DNA of 8,094 bases from assembly GCA_016188625.1 (NCBI GenBank), contig JACPHL010000324.1:1-8094 (forward strand). The letters run 5' to 3'. Of the stretch, positions 5,077 to 8,094 are shown in pieces (the first letter of the stretch is position 1; each line of letters begins with the position of its first letter). The stretch comes from Candidatus Rokuibacteriota bacterium. Lineage in GTDB: Bacteria > Methylomirabilota > Methylomirabilia > Rokubacteriales > JACPHL01. Position numbers and translations under genes: made by a program. The notes under the pieces are model-generated. The model worked only from the letters and a program-made list of their open reading frames with translations. It was not told where the DNA came from and did not search any database.

Positions 5077-5830
5077 GGAGGGGAAGTATCTGTACGGGAT
5101 CATCGAGGCGCGCGGGGGGCTGAACCTCGGGCCCGTCGGCCTGGGCGGCCAGGAGGTGGCGGTCATCGCGTACCGGGACCTCGGCGCGGTCATCAGCAAC
5201 GCCCCGCCGGGGACGTGCGCGATCGCCAAGGAGAACCTCCTGGCCCATGAGCGGGTACTGGAGCGGGTCATGGAGGAGCACGCGGTGCTCCCGGTCCGAT
5301 TCGGCACGGTGGCGGCCAACGCCGAGGAGATCCGGTGGATCTTGGAGCGGGGATACCGAGAGCTGAAGCACCTCCTGCGCGACATGGACGGCAAGGTCGA
5401 GCTGGGGGTGAAGGCGCTGTGGCGAGACATGGACCACATCTTCCGGGAGGTCGCGGAAGAGAACGAGGAGATCAGGCGCCTGAGGGCGGGGATCGCCGGG
5501 CGGCCGTCCCGCCTGACACACGTCCAACGGATCGCCATCGGGCAGATGGTCCAGGCCGCCCTCGAGGCCAAGAAGGAGCGGGAGGGGGAGGAGCTCCTGC
5601 GGGACCTCCGGCGACTGGCCGTCGATCACCGGGTCCACCGGACAATCGGGGACCGGATGCTGCTCAACGCGGTCTTCCTCGTGGACCGGGACCGGGAGGG
5701 GGAGTTCGACGACCTGATGGAGCGGCTGGAGCACCGGCACCGGGAGCGGCTGAAGTTCGTGTACGTGGGGCCGGCGCCGCCCTACAACTTCGTCGATCTG
5801 GCCCTCTCCCCGCGGGAGCGGGCCCGATGA
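5063..5830 (+). CDS. Gas vesicle protein of the GvpF/GvpL family (second copy)
   Basis: This is a 255-residue GvpF/L-family accessory protein for vesicle nucleation and assembly. Seen in order are EGKYLYGII (6-14), ENLLAHERVLERVMEEHAV (57-75), LPVRFGTV (76-83), GDRMLLNAVFLVDRDREGEF (196-215) and YVGPAPPYNFVDL (234-246). Length is normal for the family. The start is GTG 5063, overlapping the end of the J-domain fusion gene by 14 nt. No better in-frame start precedes KYLYGII, and translation is probably coupled. Unlike the first copy, it has no J-domain and ends soon after the PPYNF motif. GvpF and GvpL cannot be told apart reliably by eye, so no symbol is given. Confidence 0.95.
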   Translation: MAAREEGKYLYGIIEARGGLNLGPVGLGGQEVAVIAYRDLGAVISNAPPGTCAIAKENLLAHERVLERVMEEHAVLPVRFGTVAANAEEIRWILERGYRELKHLLRDMDGKVELGVKALWRDMDHIFREVAEENEEIRRLRAGIAGRPSRLTHVQRIAIGQMVQAALEAKKEREGEELLRDLRRLAVDHRVHRTIGDRMLLNAVFLVDRDREGEFDDLMERLEHRHRERLKFVYVGPAPPYNFVDLALSPRERAR

Positions 5831-5875
5831 GCGCCTGAGGGGTCGGCGACCTTCCGAGGGGACGGGGATCCCGTC

Positions 5876-6640
5876 GTGGGGAAGTACATCTACTGCATCG
5901 CGGAAGGGACGGGGGAGCGGAGCTTCGGCCCCCTCGGGATCGGCGGCCGGGGGGATGAGCTCGCGACCGTGGTCCACCGCGACATCGCGGCCGTCGTGAG
6001 CGACTCGCCCGTCCGACGGTATCCGGTCTCCCGGGAGAACTCGTTCGCCCATGAGCGGGCCATCGAGGCGGTCTTCGAGCGCCACACGGTCCTCCCCGTC
6101 CGGTTCTGCACCATCGCGGAGGATGAGGCGGTGGTGCGGGCGATCCTGGAGCGGGAGTACGAGGAGTTCAAGGCCCTCCTGGAGCGGATGCGCCACAAGG
6201 TGGAGATAGGGATCAAGGCCGTCTTCCACGAAGCGCGCGTCTACCAGGACATCCTGGAGCGCTACGGAGAGATCCGCCGGCGAAGGGAGGCCGTCGCCGC
6301 CCTGCCGGCCGCGCGGGCCCATCGGGCCTTCATCGAGATCGGCAGGCTGGTGGAGGCCGCCCTGGAGGCCGAGAAGGCCAGGGTCAGGGACGAGATCGTG
6401 GCGGCCCTGGAGGGGGCCTGCTGCGACCTCCGCCTGACCGATCGCCTCCTGGGGGAGCGGATGATCATGAACGCCGCGTTCCTGGTGGACCGGGACCGGG
6501 AGGCCGCCTTCGCCCGGGAGATGGAACGGCTGGCGGAGCGGTACGGGGAGCGGGTGACCTTCAGGTACGTGGGCGAGATCCCGCCCTTCAACTTCGTCAA
6601 CCTGGTGATCCTGGTCGGGGAGGAAGAGGCATGCTCCTGA
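5876..6640 (+). CDS. Gas vesicle protein of the GvpF/GvpL family (third copy)
   Basis: This 254-residue product begins MGKYIYCIAEGTG, the most canonical GvpF/L start of the three. It carries ENSFAHERAIEAVFERHTV (54-72), LPVRFCTI (73-80, with Cys where the other copies have Gly), ERMIMNAAFLVDRDREAAF (194-212) and YVGEIPPFNFVNL (231-243). It is closer to the second copy than to the J-domain fusion in these motifs. The start is GTG 5876, with gagggg (5855-5860) upstream, and the 45-nt gap before it is the largest between genes from here to the window end. Its last 10 nt overlap the gvpG start. Three adjacent paralogs suggest tandem duplication followed by specialisation. Confidence 0.95.
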   Translation: MGKYIYCIAEGTGERSFGPLGIGGRGDELATVVHRDIAAVVSDSPVRRYPVSRENSFAHERAIEAVFERHTVLPVRFCTIAEDEAVVRAILEREYEEFKALLERMRHKVEIGIKAVFHEARVYQDILERYGEIRRRREAVAALPAARAHRAFIEIGRLVEAALEAEKARVRDEIVAALEGACCDLRLTDRLLGERMIMNAAFLVDRDREAAFAREMERLAERYGERVTFRYVGEIPPFNFVNLVILVGEEEACS

Positions 6641-6948
6641 TCGATGATCTCCTCGCGCTCCCCTTCAAGGGGCTCCTCGGCCTCTTCCGCAAGATCCACG
6701 AGATGGCGGACCGCGAGCTGAACGACGAGGACTACATCCGGGAGAGGCTCCTGGAGGCGCAGCTCCGCTACGAGATGGACGAGATCGACGAGGCGGAGTA
6801 CGCCCTGGAGGCGGCCGAGTGGGAGGCCCGGCTGAACGCCGTGCGGGAGGCCGACGACGACGCGGAGGTGGAGGGGCGCGCATCGGCTCCGGCCGCGGGC
6901 GTGCCGGCGGGGACGGCGGGCGCGGAGAGAGAGGCGCGCGTCGCCTGA
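6631..6948 (+). CDS. gvpG: Gas vesicle protein GvpG
   Basis: GvpG is a small, acidic, helical accessory protein that works with GvpF/L in assembly. The 105-residue product starts MLLIDDLLALPFKGLLGLFRKIHEMADREL, where the PFKG segment and following amphipathic helix are the GvpG signature. It continues with ERLLEAQLRYEMDEIDEAEY (38-57), also typical (a QxxYExxEI-type motif). The last 30 residues are a low-complexity Ala/Gly/Glu tail that probably is not conserved. The start is fixed by ggggaggaagag before ATG 6631 and overlaps the preceding gene by 10 nt. Family GvpG proteins are usually about 80-100 residues, so the size fits. Confidence 0.93.
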   Translation: MLLIDDLLALPFKGLLGLFRKIHEMADRELNDEDYIRERLLEAQLRYEMDEIDEAEYALEAAEWEARLNAVREADDDAEVEGRASAPAAGVPAGTAGAEREARVA

Positions 6949-6992
6949 GGGCCGGCAGGTCCTCGGGACGCGCGCGCCGGGAAGAGGAGACG

Positions 6993-7184
6993 ATGGGGGC
7001 ATTCAAGTGTCCGCGGTGCGGGGCGACCACCTGGGGCGCCCTGAGGCACTGCCCGAAGTGTGGGGAGCTGCTGATCCGGCAGTGTCCGGGGTGCGGGGCG
7101 ACGTGGCGGTACATCTACGACGGCCACTACGCGTTCTGCCCCGCCTGCGGCGCCCGGGTCGAGCGCGACCGGGCGAGCGCGTAA
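6993..7184 (+). CDS. Small double zinc-ribbon protein in the gvp operon
   Basis: The 63-residue product has four CPxC knuckles: Cys6/Cys9, Cys20/Cys23, Cys31/Cys34 and Cys49/Cys52. They are arranged as two zinc ribbons, each of two knuckles, with ribbon spacings of 10 and 14 residues. It is nearly all ribbon, with GAFKCPRCGATTWGALRHC at the start and a short basic/acidic tail. The ATG at 6993 has gaagaggag (6981-6989) upstream. The gene lies 44 nt after gvpG and 7 nt before the gvpJ-type gene, so it is probably co-transcribed. Zinc ribbons bind nucleic acid or protein. Here the role could be regulatory or as a protein-binding adaptor in assembly. It is not a core Gvp family that I recognise; the metal-binding assignment is strong and the function unknown. 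Confidence 0.8.
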   Translation: MGAFKCPRCGATTWGALRHCPKCGELLIRQCPGCGATWRYIYDGHYAFCPACGARVERDRASA

Positions 7185-7191
7185 GGGCGCC

Positions 7192-7506
7192 ATGCCGCCG
7201 TCCCCCGCCATCCCGCACGGCGTCCAGGCCACCAGCCTGGCCGACATCCTCGAGCGGGTCCTCGACAAGGGGCTCGTCATCGCCGGGGACATCAAGATCT
7301 GCCTGGCCGACATCGAGCTGCTGAACATCAAGATCCGGCTCCTGGTGGCGTCGGTGGAGAAGGCCAAAGAGATGGGCATCGACTGGTGGCAGAGCGACCC
7401 CGCCCTCTCGTCGAAGGCCCGGACCATGGAGGAGGAGAACCGCGTCCTGAGGGCGCGTCTTGACCGGCTCGAGGCGCGCCTCGACGGCGAAGGGAGGCAG
7501 GCATGA
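7192..7506 (+). CDS. gvpJ: GvpA-family minor shell protein, GvpJ type
   Basis: The 104-residue protein contains a GvpA-like core: TSLADILERVLDKGLVIAGD (14-33), IKICLADIELLNIKIRLLVASV (34-55) and KAKEMGIDWWQSDPALSS (57-74). The core resembles GvpA (14-55), but the DWWQSDP segment and the C-terminal charged coiled-coil stretch (about 78-97, EEENRVLRARLDRLEARL) are those of GvpJ-type minor proteins. These are thought to nucleate the vesicle or shape its conical ends. GvpJ, GvpM and GvpS are close relatives, so the exact letter is tentative. The ribosome site is weak (aagggcg, 7183-7189). The stop overlaps the next start as ATGA (7503-7506). Confidence 0.88.
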   Translation: MPPSPAIPHGVQATSLADILERVLDKGLVIAGDIKICLADIELLNIKIRLLVASVEKAKEMGIDWWQSDPALSSKARTMEEENRVLRARLDRLEARLDGEGRQA

Positions 7507-8018
7507 GCGCGCGAAAAGGCGGCGGGGGGTTCGGCCTCGGGGATCTCTTCAGGGGCATCGGCGACCTCATCGAGCTGCTCAAGGAGATGGAGGCGGAGGG
7601 GAAGGCCGAGGTCACCCGCACCGGGGAGCTCCGGGGGAAGGGGGCCCTGAAGGACCTCAAGGGGGTCTACGGCTTCAGCGTCAAGGTCGGCCTCGGGGGT
7701 GAGCCGACCGTGGAGACTTTCGGCAACATCCGGAAGGGCGAAGGGGGCCCGGTGGTGGAGGACGTGCGGGAGCCGCTCGTGGACGTCTTCGACGAGGGGG
7801 ACACCATGCGGGTGATCGCGGAGCTGCCCGGGGTGGAGCCCGCCGAGATCACGGTCGAGCTGGAGGGCGATATCCTCACGATCGCGACCCAGGGCAAGGA
7901 GCGCCGGTACACCAAGGAGGTCCTCCTCCCCGCCGCGTGGAGGCGGGAGTCGCTGAAGACCTCCTACCGGAACGGCCTCCTGGAGGTCACGCTGGCCAAG
8001 GCGGGGCAGGGCCCATGA
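7503..8018 (+). CDS. gvpH: Hsp20/alpha-crystallin-domain gas vesicle protein (GvpH type)
   Basis: The 171-residue product has a Gly-rich start and an amphipathic segment, LGDLFRGIGDLIELLKEM (12-29), then a linker with repeated Lys/Gly. An alpha-crystallin domain follows at about 90-166: EPLVDVFDEGDTMRVIAELPG (90-110), ITVELEGDILTI (116-127) and the NGLLEVTL edge-strand motif (158-165). Small heat-shock proteins hold unfolded proteins and keep them from aggregating. In this setting the client may be the very hydrophobic GvpA or GvpJ. The domain layout matches Hsp20-like proteins named GvpH in gas vesicle clusters, although haloarchaeal GvpH is also reported to act as a regulator. The ribosome site agggagg (7491-7497) is good. 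Both ends overlap neighbours as ATGA. Confidence 0.85.
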   Translation: MSARKGGGGFGLGDLFRGIGDLIELLKEMEAEGKAEVTRTGELRGKGALKDLKGVYGFSVKVGLGGEPTVETFGNIRKGEGGPVVEDVREPLVDVFDEGDTMRVIAELPGVEPAEITVELEGDILTIATQGKERRYTKEVLLPAAWRRESLKTSYRNGLLEVTLAKAGQGP

Positions 8019-8094
8019 GGCTGGTCCTGTTCGGCGGCAAGGGGGGGGTCGGCAAGACCACCCTGGCCACGGCCGCGGCGATCCGGCTCGCCGA
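8015..8094 (+). CDS. ArsA/Get3-like P-loop ATPase, N-terminus only (3' end outside window)
   Basis: Only the first 26 residues are visible: MRLVLFGGKGGVGKTTLATA and six more. GGKGGVGKTT (7-16) is the deviant Walker A of the SIMIBI class with signature Lys9, as in ArsA and Get3 and also in ParA/MinD-type ATPases. The start FGGKGGVGKTTLA with no preceding segment is most like ArsA/Get3. ArsA-like ATPases occur beside gvp genes in several bacteria. Get3 binds and hands over hydrophobic tail-anchored proteins, so a similar role with Gvp shell proteins is a plausible inference. The start overlaps the gvpH stop as ATGA (8015-8018). ParA/MinD cannot be excluded from so few residues. Confidence 0.75.
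   Translation, partial: MRLVLFGGKGGVGKTTLATAAAIRLA

Noticed and set aside
3811-5571. Long minus-strand open frame (586 codons) opposite the GvpF/L genes
   Set aside because: It is a shadow of high-GC coding sequence on the + strand. It has low-complexity Arg/Pro/Ser content and no recognisable motif, and the + strand genes there are clear family members.
4850-6322. Minus-strand open frame (490 codons)
   Set aside because: Same cause: opposite the second and third GvpF/L genes, with a Pro/Arg/Asp-rich composition typical of antisense frames in GC-rich DNA.
1-8094. CRISPR array, tRNA, rRNA or insertion sequence
   Set aside because: I saw no regularly spaced repeats, no cloverleaf, no rRNA-like stretch and no transposase or terminal inverted repeats.

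Overview
The window holds most of a bacterial gas vesicle (gvp) gene cluster, all on the + strand. The DNA is very GC-rich, with a strong G/C bias at third codon positions and Shine-Dalgarno sequences of the AGGAGG type. This points to a high-GC Gram-negative-like bacterium. A sigma-54 activator and a cluster with three GvpF/L proteins, an Hsp20-type protein and an ArsA-like ATPase fit Proteobacteria-like or Methylomirabilota/Rokubacteria-like lineages, but no rRNA or marker gene is present to settle taxonomy.

Layout: (1) 1-738, the C-terminal half of an NtrC-type sigma-54 activator, cut by the window edge inside its GAFTGA loop. (2) 739-1213, a non-coding control region. It has two GC-rich hairpins, then three closely packed dyads (TGGYG-N4-CRCCA, 892-939), a well-matched -24/-12 sigma-54 promoter (1057-1072), and a structured leader ending in a near-perfect Shine-Dalgarno. 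(3) 1214-1429, gvpA, the main shell protein. (4) 1562-2576, two helical, charged proteins that share sequence motifs and sit where gvpC lies in cyanobacterial clusters. (5) 2573-2761, an unrecognised 62-residue protein. (6) 2758-3672, gvpN (AAA+ ATPase). (7) 3707-4030, a small coiled-coil protein. (8) 4030-6640, three consecutive gvpF/L-family genes, the first fused to a C-terminal J-domain. (9) 6631-6948, gvpG. (10) 6993-7184, a small double zinc-ribbon protein. (11) 7192-7506, a gvpJ-type minor shell protein. (12) 7503-8018, an Hsp20-like GvpH-type protein. (13) 8015-8094, the start of an ArsA/Get3-like P-loop ATPase cut by the window end.

From 1562 onward the genes are packed with gaps of at most about 45 nt and several ATGA/TGATG overlaps, so they probably form one translationally coupled operon. 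gvpA is set apart from them by a 132-nt gap. The simplest model is that the sigma-54 activator binds the three dyads and drives the promoter upstream of gvpA. GvpA and the GvpJ-type protein would form the shell, and the two paralogous helical proteins may coat or strengthen it. GvpN, GvpF/L, GvpG, the J-domain, the Hsp20-like protein and the ArsA-like ATPase would act in nucleation, chaperoning and assembly. GvpK is not seen and may lie downstream.

The least expected parts are the J-domain fusion, the paralogous pair in the gvpC position, the zinc-ribbon protein, the 62-residue protein and the promoter-proximal dyad array.
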